Shown here: positions 1-7,730 of the stretch, piece after piece | How the letters are laid out: every line of letters begins with the position of its first letter | Numbering within the stretch: the first letter of the stretch is position 1 | Source: CAYRXM01 sp964449465 | GTDB lineage: Bacteria > Chloroflexota > Anaerolineae > JAFGEY01 | Length of the DNA: 64,000 bases | Direction: 5' to 3' | NCBI GenBank assembly: GCA_964449465.1 | Contig: CAYVBK010000022.1 | Location: 1-64,000, forward strand | The notes under the pieces: generated by a model | The model's input: only the letters and a program-made list of their open reading frames with translations | Told to the model about the DNA's origin: nothing | Database searches by the model: none | Translations under genes and position numbers: made by a program

Positions 1-60
1 AACCTTTGTGTTCTCGGTGTCCTTTGTGGTAAAAATAGACTTTTTCAGTGGCCTCTAGAG
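1..60 (+). repeat. MITE-like intergenic repeat, right half of copy A
   Basis: The first 60 bases match the right arm of the repeat seen complete at 33676-33803 and 35414-35544. They carry the arm TTTGTGTTCTCGGTGTCC, then TTTGTGGT and the terminal TTTTTCAGTGGCC. The left half lies outside the window. The element abuts the 3' end of the minus-strand gene at 66-560. Confidence 0.85.
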
Positions 61-65
61 TTTTT

Positions 66-560
66 CTACTCGACTCCCATCGTGATTCCCATCAGATTGT
101 GCGACGACTCGACGCCCAAAAAGTAATAAGTCCACTCCTGGCACTCGCCGGTATGCGCCAATCCCGCTTCCCGCATCCCTTTCTGCAAGGCTTCGTACGC
201 CTCTACGATGTGCAGTAGACTGCCCCAGAGAAGCAGACTGGCGCAGCGATAGGGCGGCAGCACTTTGATCTGCGCCGCGCCCGCGGGCTGCATCTCCGGT
301 TTGACCGGAATCCCGACCTCCATCAGGAGCTTGTCCGGCTCGCTATCGCCGGCCTTGTAATAACGGACGATGTCCGGTCCGGTTTCGCCGAGGTTAGCCC
401 GCGCTTTGGCTGCGTAGAGGCTTTCCAGCAGGGGATCGAGATACTTGTCGAGATCGCTGAACGGTATCGGTGGGCTGGTGACGTAAAAAAAGGTGATCTC
501 CGGCAACGTTTGTACGCGCATCGGGCTGATGATGAATTCGGGCGTGGCTTGTGGTTCCAT
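66..560 (-). CDS. GyrI-like / AraC effector-binding domain protein
   Basis: This 164-residue protein looks like a stand-alone bacterial transcription-activator effector-binding (GyrI/SOUL-like) domain with no DNA-binding domain attached. Visible features are the N-terminal beta-strand stretch, a PYRCASLLLWGS segment typical of the second half-repeat, and the C-terminal EWTYYFLGVESS strand. Proteins of this fold bind small hydrophobic or cationic molecules; the ligand here is unknown. A GAGGGGG ribosome-binding site precedes the ATG. It sits 9 bp downstream of the VOC gene, so the two are probably co-transcribed. The same domain occurs again at 3001-3546 and 21456-21959. Confidence 0.75.
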   Translation of the reverse strand: MEPQATPEFIISPMRVQTLPEITFFYVTSPPIPFSDLDKYLDPLLESLYAAKARANLGETGPDIVRYYKAGDSEPDKLLMEVGIPVKPEMQPAGAAQIKVLPPYRCASLLLWGSLLHIVEAYEALQKGMREAGLAHTGECQEWTYYFLGVESSHNLMGITMGVE

Positions 561-569
561 TTTCCCCCT

Positions 570-1064
570 CTATACCTTATTACCGGTGGCGTGTGCCATC
601 TCTCGCACCATCTCCAACGGCATTCTCGTGCGTCGCGCCGTATCATTCGCCGACAATCCCGCCACCAAAAATCGGGTAACGACGACCGTCATCAACTCGC
701 CCACTTTGACGATGTGACCGTCGGGATCGTAGACGTGAAACACACACTGTCCCCAGGGCTGCTCTTGCGGTGGCTGGATGCATGGCGCGTTCGCCGCCGT
801 GACCCGCGCAAATGCCGCGTCCAAATCATCGGTCTCGAAGCAGAATTCAAAGTTCTGGCATCCCAACGGACCGGCAGCGTCCACCGGCGTACCAAAGATC
901 ATCTCGTGCGCGTGGTCTACTTGCCAGCGCGCAAAGCCGCCTGTGAAGCTCAGATTGATGCCCATATCTATCGCCACTTGCTGTCCAAGTAAGCCCTCGT
1001 AGAACCGGCGCGAAGCGGCGATGTCTCTCACAAAAATCACAGGGGGGTGACATTGGATATGCAT
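570..1064 (-). CDS. VOC-family (glyoxalase/bleomycin-resistance fold) protein
   Basis: About 164 residues, starting at the ATG at 1064, which has AAGGA seven bases upstream. The N-terminal segment PPVIFVRDIAASRRFYEGLL is the typical first beta-alpha unit of a vicinal-oxygen-chelate domain, and VFHVYDPDGHIVKVGE is the typical final strand with its metal-ligand Glu. Such proteins act as glyoxalases, dioxygenases, isomerases or drug-binding proteins, and the substrate cannot be read from sequence. The C-terminal 30 residues after the VOC core have no match I recognise. It lies in the same minus-strand row as its neighbours and precedes the effector-binding protein at 66-560. Confidence 0.8.
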   Translation of the reverse strand: MHIQCHPPVIFVRDIAASRRFYEGLLGQQVAIDMGINLSFTGGFARWQVDHAHEMIFGTPVDAAGPLGCQNFEFCFETDDLDAAFARVTAANAPCIQPPQEQPWGQCVFHVYDPDGHIVKVGELMTVVVTRFLVAGLSANDTARRTRMPLEMVREMAHATGNKV

Positions 1065-1090
1065 GATGTGTTCCTTATCGCCTGGTTTTA

Positions 1091-1115
1091 TAGCGCGATT
1101 TGCCAAATCGCGCTA
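1091..1115. repeat. Perfect 25-bp palindrome
   Basis: TAGCGCGATTTG and CAAATCGCGCTA form two 12-base arms around a single C. The palindrome overlaps the TAG stop codon of the gene ending at 1113 and lies between that gene and the VOC gene. There is no T-run, so it is more likely an mRNA processing or stability hairpin, or a REP-type repeat, than a terminator. Confidence 0.7.
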
Positions 1116-2276
1116 CAGTAACGCCTGTTCCATGTGCTCGACGGCTTTGGTATCCTGGTCGCGCGCCTGGCGAACGATCTCGGCCATCGCGCGGCGTGTG
1201 GCGGGATCGGCCATGGCGCGGAAAGCCTCTGGGTTGCTGATGCCGCCGGCGAGGTCCCAGAGCGTCCACATCAGATCGTGTTCGGCGGCGTAGCAGGCGG
1301 CGGCGTGGAAGACGTGTTCGGTCGTGCCCGCTTTGCCCGGCCCGGCGGCGAAGTGATCGGCGATTTCCGCCAGGAAGACCGAGCCGTACCAGCGCGCTTC
1401 GGCCAGCGACCCGATAGCGTCGTTGTGAATCTGGTGATGCGCGTGGAGCGTGGCCTCGTCATCGGCGGGCCACTCGGTGTCGTGCAGCAGGTGGTCGGCC
1501 CAGGCGTCGTAGGCGGCCAGCCCGTTGTGCCGCTGGCGGTAGTGCTCTGGCGCATCCGGCTCAGGGTGTACCATCGGCGTGCGCGTGACCTGGATCAGCC
1601 AGCGCAGCGCAGCGCGGCTCACTTCTGGCAGCGACGGCTTGGGCCGCTTTTCGCCGATGATGAGCAGGTTTTCGGTATCCTTGAACCAGTCGCGCTTGCG
1701 GAAATAGCGGGGCTGCTCCGCAGCCCCTGGCTGTCCTTCAGCCGCCGGCTCAAACTCGACCCCCGCGTTAAAGTCTGGGAAATTCTGAAAAAAGCTCCAG
1801 CCGATGAGCACGTCGCCGCCCTCGTCATAGCCGGTGATGATGGAGGGTTCCGGCGGACCGATGACGCCGTATCCCAACACCGGCATCCCGCGGTCAATGC
1901 TCGCGACGATGCGCTGGCGGAACAAGGCCTCGTTGTTGCGCCCGTCCTCTTTTATCACTTGCTCGTAAGCATAGCCGATGGCGTCAAAGATATGACGTTC
2001 CACTGCGTCGGGATCCGCGTCCATATAAAAGAGGGCAATGTTGTCGCCGTGCCAGCCCTCTTTCCACGAGAGGAACGCGGCTGCGCCAGAGACGCCCACC
2101 AGATGCGCGTAGGTGCAAAAAACCTTGCAGGCCTGGCCGTGCACCGGGCAATGCTTGCAGCCATAGTCCTCTTCGCCCAGGTATTCCAGCACCGCCCGCA
2201 TCACCGACGGGATGATAATGTCCTCCGGGCAGCGTTTGCCGCCCTCGTAAAAGTGGACGCGCGGCACATTTTCCAA
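1113..2276 (-). CDS. BtrH-like / C39-like conserved protein
   Basis: About 387 residues. The start is uncertain. The frame is open further upstream to an ATG at 2402, but that would overlap the upstream gene by 86 bp, so the TTG at 2276 just before ENVPRVHFYEGG is preferred. The N-terminal half has a Cys-rich segment (CKHCPVHGQACKVFC) and GYGVIGPPEPSIITGYDEGG, which resembles butirosin-H-like and C39-peptidase-like domains, where a conserved Gly-Tyr/Asp segment contributes to the papain-like fold. The C-terminal half is helical with several His residues (HAHHQIHNDAIG). Function is unknown; amide-bond chemistry is a guess from fold resemblance. It is the third gene from the 3' end of the minus-strand row. 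Confidence 0.6.
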   Translation of the reverse strand: MENVPRVHFYEGGKRCPEDIIIPSVMRAVLEYLGEEDYGCKHCPVHGQACKVFCTYAHLVGVSGAAAFLSWKEGWHGDNIALFYMDADPDAVERHIFDAIGYAYEQVIKEDGRNNEALFRQRIVASIDRGMPVLGYGVIGPPEPSIITGYDEGGDVLIGWSFFQNFPDFNAGVEFEPAAEGQPGAAEQPRYFRKRDWFKDTENLLIIGEKRPKPSLPEVSRAALRWLIQVTRTPMVHPEPDAPEHYRQRHNGLAAYDAWADHLLHDTEWPADDEATLHAHHQIHNDAIGSLAEARWYGSVFLAEIADHFAAGPGKAGTTEHVFHAAACYAAEHDLMWTLWDLAGGISNPEAFRAMADPATRRAMAEIVRQARDQDTKAVEHMEQALL

Positions 2277-2316
2277 AACTACTCTTTGGTTTGACAGGCT
2301 TTTCGTTTCCTTTCCT

Positions 2317-2970
2317 CTACAAACTATACTTTTTGATAAGCTCTTTGGCCTTGTGCCTTGTTTTGGGGCTGATACTATTGACGCTGTTCTTGATGAAATC
2401 ATTCACCTCTCGTCTATTGCTTACTTCTGGGTACACTGCATCCAATATGTCCAGGATATCGGCTTTCAATACCGCCCGTTGTTTGTCTGAGTAAGCGCAT
2501 TGGTTATCCACGTCCAGCAAGAGAGCGATGATCCTGTCTCGCAATGCGGGTTTGTGCCTGAAAACCTTTACACTATTCTGGACGCAACATTGCCCCGTCA
2601 TAAACTTGTCGTCGTTGACGTGCGCAAAGTAATCGTCATATATTCCTGAGAACCGGTCCTCTTGATCGACTTGGGTTAAGTTGGCGAGGACGGTGAGAGC
2701 GAAATCCCGGTGATAGGAGTTTGGGTGTTGTAGTAACGCAGCGATCTCAGGCCAATAGGAATAAAACAGGTCCGGCCTCTGCCGGCTCGCTTTGTCAACG
2801 ACGTAGTAACAGTGGTAGTACACCATGATGTGCGGGTGCATGACCATCTGTTTGACGATTTCGTCTCTGGCGCGTTCCTCACTCAAGGCCAAGTGGACGA
2901 ATTTGTCGACATCGACGTCTTTAATCGATATTTCTTCTATCAGTGCATCTGTGCGCGAGCGCGGAGCCAT
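2317..2970 (-). CDS. Hypothetical alpha-helical repeat (HEAT-like) protein
   Basis: A 217-residue, charged, almost entirely helical protein with no signal peptide or membrane segment. The central part (YWPEIAALLQHPNSYHRDFA, then LTVLANLT) looks like HEAT or armadillo-type repeats of the sort found in DNA-glycosylase-like AlkD relatives and in scaffold proteins. No catalytic motif is visible. AGGAGAGAG precedes the ATG. It lies 30 bp downstream of the effector-binding gene at 3001-3546 on the same strand. Confidence 0.6.
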   Translation of the reverse strand: MAPRSRTDALIEEISIKDVDVDKFVHLALSEERARDEIVKQMVMHPHIMVYYHCYYVVDKASRQRPDLFYSYWPEIAALLQHPNSYHRDFALTVLANLTQVDQEDRFSGIYDDYFAHVNDDKFMTGQCCVQNSVKVFRHKPALRDRIIALLLDVDNQCAYSDKQRAVLKADILDILDAVYPEVSNRREVNDFIKNSVNSISPKTRHKAKELIKKYSL

Positions 2971-3000
2971 CGGTAACTCTCTCCTCCTATCTTTTGCCGT

Positions 3001-3546
3001 CTACCCGGCCTTCTTACAGGGCGAATAAAAATCCAGGATCGCATGCCCGCCCCGTTGCTCCGGGATGCGGAATCGCTCGTGCGAGTAGTATTCCATCTCG
3101 AAAAGGCCATAAGAACCATCGTATTCATAGCCATTTTCTTGCATGACCTTTTTGATGTGAAAAGAGGCGTCGGCGTGGATATTCCCGCCTTCGTCGCCGT
3201 CGGTTGCCTGCAACCATCCAACGGCCATCTCGCACACGGCAATGTCTCTGTAGACATAACCATCCGGCGCAGGCGTATCCGGTGTGACCAACACCCCTGC
3301 CAGGTAAGTGTAGAACTCCGCGCCTGGCTGCCAATCGCCCATCCACCCAACCGTATCCGGGCTTGGGGTTATGCGGGTGGGCAAACCGAGCAGAAAATCC
3401 AGACTGCCATCTTCCGCCATGCTCTCCCACAAAGTCTCAATCGTGCGGTCGTCTATTGCGGCTTCCGTTTTAACAGCGGCGCTTTTCCCCATCACGCGCG
3501 TGTGCGGAAACGATTCCACCGAGAATTTAACCAGTTTTGCTCCCAT
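3001..3546 (-). CDS. GyrI-like / effector-binding domain protein
   Basis: This 181-residue protein has the layout of a single bacterial transcription-activator effector-binding domain: an N-terminal strand, a central VYRDIAVCEMAVGWLQ unit, and a C-terminal EMEYYSHERFRIPEQRGG unit that carries the usual acidic ligand-pocket residues. No helix-turn-helix is attached. GGAGG lies eight bases before the ATG. Stand-alone members are thought to bind or hydrolyse small molecules; the ligand here is unknown. Two other proteins with this domain are in the window. Confidence 0.65.
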   Translation of the reverse strand: MGAKLVKFSVESFPHTRVMGKSAAVKTEAAIDDRTIETLWESMAEDGSLDFLLGLPTRITPSPDTVGWMGDWQPGAEFYTYLAGVLVTPDTPAPDGYVYRDIAVCEMAVGWLQATDGDEGGNIHADASFHIKKVMQENGYEYDGSYGLFEMEYYSHERFRIPEQRGGHAILDFYSPCKKAG

Positions 3547-3600
3547 TTCAACTTTCCTCCGTAAACTCCGTTAAAATCTATTCACTCCGTTGAGAACGTC

Positions 3601-4401
3601 TTACAAAGGTTGACACACCGGGCAGACGCGGGTATGCGTGCTGCCGGTTTTGATGTTTTCGACGGTTGTGCCGCAGACCGGACACGGCGCGTTTTCCAGG
3701 TGCAGGATGCGCATATAGCGTTGATCCCATTGCCCCTTTTCGCCGTATAGATTCTGCTCCCACGCGCTGCCGCCCAGGGCGATGCTCTGCTGCAGCGTCT
3801 CGCGGAGTGCCGCCCACAGGTTGGCGATGTCGGCGTCGCTCAATGTGTTGATAGAGCGCAGCGGGTGGATGCGCGCCAGGAACAGCGGGTCCTGCACGTA
3901 GACGTTGCCGATCCCGGCGATGCGTTTTTGGTCGAGCAGCAGCGTCTTGATCGCGCCTTTGCGCCCGCGCAGGAGGGCGCGGAACTCGTCCAGGCTCAGG
4001 TCGAGCATATCGGGGCCGAGTTCGGCGGTCATCTTGTGATCGGCCAGGGTGAGGGCATAGTGCGAAAAGCCAAACCACCAAAAGTTGACGGCAATCGCAG
4101 CGCCGTCGGTCAAATCAAAGATGAGGCGATGTTTTTCCGGCAGATGGTCGCGGTCGGTCAGCAGAATCTCGCCGCCCATGCCCAGGCAGAGCAGCAGCCA
4201 GCCCTGCGACAAGGCCACGCGCACCCATTTGCCGCGTGGCGTCACGTCGCGGATTTCCGCGCCGCTGATTGCCGTCTGGAACTCGTCCACCGGCACGTTG
4301 AGACACTTGGGTTGCAGCACTTTGATTTTGCCGAACGTGCGACCGACCAGTTCTTTCCGCATGTCGCCGGCCAGCACATAGATTTCAGGGAGTTCGGGCA
4401 T
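3601..4401 (-). CDS. mutM: Formamidopyrimidine-DNA glycosylase family protein
   Basis: The 266-residue protein has the complete Fpg/Nei layout. It starts MPELPE, which places the catalytic Pro2 and Glu3 correctly. It carries the helix-two-turn-helix segment AGIGNVYVQDPLFLARIHP, and ends with a zinc finger of two CPVC pairs (CPVCGTT and RVCPVCQ). Fpg removes oxidised purines such as 8-oxoguanine and nicks the abasic site. Position 7-8 is IY rather than the common VE, and the spacing within the finger is slightly unusual, so it may be a divergent subgroup with different lesion preference. A Shine-Dalgarno-like AGAGGT lies before the ATG. It sits between the unknown gene at 4450-5556 and an effector-binding gene. 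Confidence 0.88.
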   Translation of the reverse strand: MPELPEIYVLAGDMRKELVGRTFGKIKVLQPKCLNVPVDEFQTAISGAEIRDVTPRGKWVRVALSQGWLLLCLGMGGEILLTDRDHLPEKHRLIFDLTDGAAIAVNFWWFGFSHYALTLADHKMTAELGPDMLDLSLDEFRALLRGRKGAIKTLLLDQKRIAGIGNVYVQDPLFLARIHPLRSINTLSDADIANLWAALRETLQQSIALGGSAWEQNLYGEKGQWDQRYMRILHLENAPCPVCGTTVENIKTGSTHTRVCPVCQPL

Positions 4402-4449
4402 TGTTGTTTACCTCTTGAGAATCGGCGATTCGAATCCGCTGACAAATGT

Positions 4450-5556
4450 TTACCGTTGAGTCAAGGTTTCGTCGGTAAAGGTCAGGAACGCCCGGATGTC
4501 TGCCGCCACAGCCTCATCCAGGTTTTGCCAGGTATAGCCAAAGCCGGGGAACAGCGTACAGAGCGCGTGCTTGCCGTTGTATTCCACCGTCCTAAAGGCG
4601 CGCGGACGTTTGCCGGTTTTGTCGGTTTGCGTGCAGTAGCCGCAGGCGTCGCAATGCCTGGTGTGTTGGATCACAAACGCTTTGACCTGATTGGGCATAG
4701 AGTCCCAATGCTGCAATAGGGTCTTGAACTTTGGGATGCGCAGCCCAAAGAGCATGGGGTTCTTGCGGATCCAGTCGTACTCAAAACTGAGTCCGCCGTG
4801 CGTGCGCTCGCCCCACCAACCTTTCAGGGGATCGTCGGCTTTGCCGTAGGCTTTCACCCAGTCCACGTAGATCTGATTATCGCGGTTGCAGACCAGCGTA
4901 TAGCCTTCTTCCTCGAAGAAGGCAATCAATGCCGGCAGGCCAGGGCTATCGTCGGCCAGGCGCAGCAGCACATCTCTGGCGTAAGGATAGCTGTCGCTGT
5001 ACAGGCAACGCGAGAAACGCACCGGCGGGACGTGCCTCTGGCCGGTGGTGGGCGCGGTGCGCGCAGCTTCCGCCGCGAGCCACGTCCAGGCCGGGAGCAT
5101 CTCCGGGAAGGCGGCGCACGTGACGGCGGTCTCCGTTTTTCCGGCTTCCACGGTCAGCCCAAAGCGCGCCAGGCGGTCGCGCGTCGGCGCGATAAGGTTT
5201 ACATCGGTTTTTGGGATGCGCAGGGTCTGCCCCTCGATGACGCCGGCGACGCCCATCTTGAGCAAAAGGGCGATGAAATTGTCTACTTTGCCTTTCATTC
5301 TTTTCATCGTCACAATGAGTTTGGGCCGTCGGTTCTGTAGTTCGCCGAATTCGTAGGCGTCGTCGGGTTGGATAGGCAGGTCGAGGTATTCGGGATGATC
5401 CTGAATGGCTTGAGCGGCGCTGCATAGAAATGCATAAAATTGTCGTTGCGATGTTTCGGGAACCGGAATGTCGGCGATGGGAACAAAAGAGGGGATTGTT
5501 TCAACCCAGCCATTGGCGACGCGCTGAGCGAGGTGATCAAATGTCAAGGGCCGCAT
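4450..5556 (-). CDS. Conserved protein of unknown function with CxxCxxC-type motif
   Basis: A 368-residue soluble protein; I do not recognise the family. Near the C-terminus HCDACGYCTQTDKTGKRP resembles a small metal-binding knuckle, preceded by a conserved-looking aromatic region (WWGERTHGGLSFEYDWIRKN). The N-terminal part has a Lys-rich stretch (VTMKRMKGKVDNFIALLLK). AAAAGGAG precedes the ATG. It is the first gene of the minus-strand row 5556 to 66. Its upstream region contains repeat E, and no clear promoter was found there. Confidence 0.7.
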   Translation of the reverse strand: MRPLTFDHLAQRVANGWVETIPSFVPIADIPVPETSQRQFYAFLCSAAQAIQDHPEYLDLPIQPDDAYEFGELQNRRPKLIVTMKRMKGKVDNFIALLLKMGVAGVIEGQTLRIPKTDVNLIAPTRDRLARFGLTVEAGKTETAVTCAAFPEMLPAWTWLAAEAARTAPTTGQRHVPPVRFSRCLYSDSYPYARDVLLRLADDSPGLPALIAFFEEEGYTLVCNRDNQIYVDWVKAYGKADDPLKGWWGERTHGGLSFEYDWIRKNPMLFGLRIPKFKTLLQHWDSMPNQVKAFVIQHTRHCDACGYCTQTDKTGKRPRAFRTVEYNGKHALCTLFPGFGYTWQNLDEAVAADIRAFLTFTDETLTQR

Positions 5557-5589
5557 AGAAATCTCCTTTTCACAGCGGATTCATTCAGC

Positions 5590-5720
5590 GAGTCCACTGA
5601 AAAAACCTGGCGCGGAGACGCCGAGCTGTGATGCTGTTCGAGAAGGCTTGAGGTATTTTAGCGTTCTCTGCGTCTCTGCTCATCTGTGTCTCTGCGTTAA
5701 AATTGACTTTTTTCAGGGGA
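5590..5720. repeat. MITE-like intergenic repeat, divergent copy E
   Basis: The element begins GAGTCCACTGAAAAAA and ends TTGACTTTTTTCAGGGGA, so its termini are inverted. The interior has the characteristic TCTCTGCGTCTCTGC and TGTGTCTCTGCG phrases. It shares the terminal GAGTCC(A/G)CTGAAA with copy F (44341-44480) and with the reverse complement of the right end of copy C. It lies between convergently arranged gene ends and supplies the last codons and stop of the PPOX gene at 5697. Confidence 0.75.
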
Positions 5721-6143
5721 ATCTTTAATGTCAAATGTCACATTTGCCAGCGCGTAATAGTAATTGCCCCATTGCGCCCTGAAACGCAACACCGTATAGT
5801 CGGGGTCATCTATGCCCAGGGCATAGTATTTTTCAAAACCCTCACGCCAGAGCCGCTGACGCGATTCGGTGTCTTGCAACAAGTCTACCTGACCGACCAG
5901 CATGACCCCCATCCATTTTTCCATGTCAATGAAATAGAGACACGCCCGCGGGTCGTGGCGCAATTGTTCCACGCGTCGAGATGATGTATTGGTGCTTAGC
6001 CAGACCGTTCTCAGACCCTCGTTTTCCATTTTGAGCATTGCCTTGATGTTGGGACTGCCCTGGTCGCCGTTTGTGCCGAGCATGACGATACCGGAACGGT
6101 CAACCAGAAATAGGGCTTGTTGTATAGCAGTTTGTTGGTCCAT
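5697..6143 (-). CDS. Pyridoxamine 5'-phosphate oxidase-like (PPOX-fold) protein
   Basis: 148 residues from the ATG at 6143, which has a perfect AGGAGG seven bases upstream. The frame stays open further upstream, but without a comparable ribosome-binding site. The sequence shows the split-barrel flavin-binding pattern: GIVMLGTNGDQGSPNIKAML, then TVWLSTNTSSRRVEQLRHDP and RACLYFIDMEKWMGVMLVGQ. Members bind FMN, F420 or haem and are often general-stress oxidoreductases. The final residues (about DSPEKSQF) and the stop codon come from repeat E, so the native C-terminus may have been replaced when the repeat inserted. Confidence 0.8.
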   Translation of the reverse strand: MDQQTAIQQALFLVDRSGIVMLGTNGDQGSPNIKAMLKMENEGLRTVWLSTNTSSRRVEQLRHDPRACLYFIDMEKWMGVMLVGQVDLLQDTESRQRLWREGFEKYYALGIDDPDYTVLRFRAQWGNYYYALANVTFDIKDSPEKSQF

Positions 6144-6268
6144 AAAAATACCTCCTGGTGGATTGATTTTGAGGATGGGCGTGACATGTGTAGCATAGAC
6201 CACGTTTCTGACAAACCACGTCATATTTCCACCAGGCACTAGAAAACTTGTTCTGTTCTGGCATGTCT

Positions 6269-6297
6269 TTGACGAAAACACGGGACGGTGTTATAAT
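6269..6297 (+). promoter_or_regulatory. Sigma-70-type promoter of the resB/ccsA pair
   Basis: TTGACG at 6269-6274 and a perfect TATAAT at 6292-6297 are separated by 17 bp. The predicted start of transcription is about 6304, leaving only a very short leader before the ATG at 6312. Confidence 0.75.
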
Positions 6298-6311
6298 TTT
6301 GCTTCGCCTGG

Positions 6312-7730
6312 ATGGGTTATGATATGATGGTGACAGACTCACAATCGGCTTTTTCGCCAAGAATACGCCCCGCAATAGACGCATGGCTGTGGCAATGGTG
6401 TCTGGCTCGATCAACGTGGATCGTCCTGCTTGCTCTGGGCGGCACAGCCATCATCCTGATGCAGATCATTCCCCAATCACCTACACAAGCTCGCCTGAAT
6501 GCGGCATTGTATCATCAATGGCTGATGACTCTGGATGCACCCTGGGGCGCTCATGCGGCCTGGCTGAACGCCCTGGGATTGTTTTCAATCTTGCATAGCG
6601 TGTGGTTTCGCTTTTTGTTGGCCCTGGGCGCATGGGCCAGCCTGGTTGGCCTGGCTCATCATATTCGTCTGATCTGGGATTGGCCGACTGCGCTGCCAGA
6701 ATCGTTTTCCCAGAAACAGCCGCTGGCGCAAATAGACGGCACCCATTCTGTGTCGGAAATGGCCGCAGCCGTGAGCCGGGTGATGCGCCGGCAGGGGCGG
6801 CAGGTGATGTCGGATCAGCAAGTGGACATTTATGGCCGTTATCCGCGTTGGCTGTGGTGGTATCCTCTATCTGTCTACCTGGGGTTGCTGTTGATCATCG
6901 GCGGGCTGGCCGTAGATGGCCGATGGGGTTGGCGGCAATATCGCGTGTCGCTTGGGCCAGACAAGCCGCTGACCATCGGCGACCGGTCGGTGCGCCGGCT
7001 GACTCTGCACAGTGTGGCGGCCGATGGTCGGCAGGCTGTGATGGCCGGAGATGATGGAACGACATGGGCTGTGATGTATGGCACTCGGGTCTGGCGGGAT
7101 GGCCTAATGTACGAGTTGACCGATCAAGGCGGGCTGGCGGTGCGGTTGAGCGCCCAAGATCGGCAGGGGCGTCCGCTCAATCTGTCCGAGTATACTGTCC
7201 GTCCAGAGCCATCGGCCTGGCTGCAATTTTCATTTTCGGCCCAGGGCGATGTGCAGCAGTTGGGCGACCGGTTCATTTTGCCCGATCAAAAGATGGTTGG
7301 GCAAATTGTCTGGGAGAACAAACTCGCCGACGATGCAGATGGATATCGCCTGTATCTGGCCCTTTTTGATCAGGGCGAGCAGACATTGCTGGACGGGGAC
7401 TGGCTGCAAGTGGGTGATGCTCCGATGACATTTACGCTGGCCGGGATTGCTTTTGATCTGCAAGTCTCTCGTTATGTGGTTCTCAATCTGGCCTATTCGC
7501 CGGGGTGGTGGAGCATGGCCGCGGGGTGTATCGGGCTGGGGTTGGGCGTTTTGGCTTGCCTGTTGCCGCGCCAGGAGGTGTGGGTCTGCATTGTGGCATT
7601 TTCTGGCGGTTCGCGGGCGATTTTGCGCGCTCGGACATATGGGCGGTCAGGTCGCCTGGAGCAACGACTTGAAGCTGCATGGAGCGACCTGGAGCAAGAG
7701 ATAGCAGACCCGAATATAGAGGCGGTATGA
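6312..7730 (+). CDS. ResB-like cytochrome c biogenesis protein
   Basis: A 472-residue membrane protein with the ResB/Ccs1 layout: three hydrophobic segments (about residues 30-52, 92-115 and 183-203), a large extracytoplasmic beta-rich domain, and a last membrane segment near 400-425 introduced by GWWSMAAG. ResB with CcsA forms the System II haem exporter and cytochrome c synthase. ATG codons at 6312, 6324 and 6327 are all possible starts. None has a good ribosome-binding site, and the promoter lies very close, so the message may be nearly leaderless. It overlaps the next gene by ATGA, giving translational coupling. Identity as a ResB-like protein is good; true cytochrome c synthase activity is less certain. 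Confidence 0.72.
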   Translation: MGYDMMVTDSQSAFSPRIRPAIDAWLWQWCLARSTWIVLLALGGTAIILMQIIPQSPTQARLNAALYHQWLMTLDAPWGAHAAWLNALGLFSILHSVWFRFLLALGAWASLVGLAHHIRLIWDWPTALPESFSQKQPLAQIDGTHSVSEMAAAVSRVMRRQGRQVMSDQQVDIYGRYPRWLWWYPLSVYLGLLLIIGGLAVDGRWGWRQYRVSLGPDKPLTIGDRSVRRLTLHSVAADGRQAVMAGDDGTTWAVMYGTRVWRDGLMYELTDQGGLAVRLSAQDRQGRPLNLSEYTVRPEPSAWLQFSFSAQGDVQQLGDRFILPDQKMVGQIVWENKLADDADGYRLYLALFDQGEQTLLDGDWLQVGDAPMTFTLAGIAFDLQVSRYVVLNLAYSPGWWSMAAGCIGLGLGVLACLLPRQEVWVCIVAFSGGSRAILRARTYGRSGRLEQRLEAAWSDLEQEIADPNIEAV

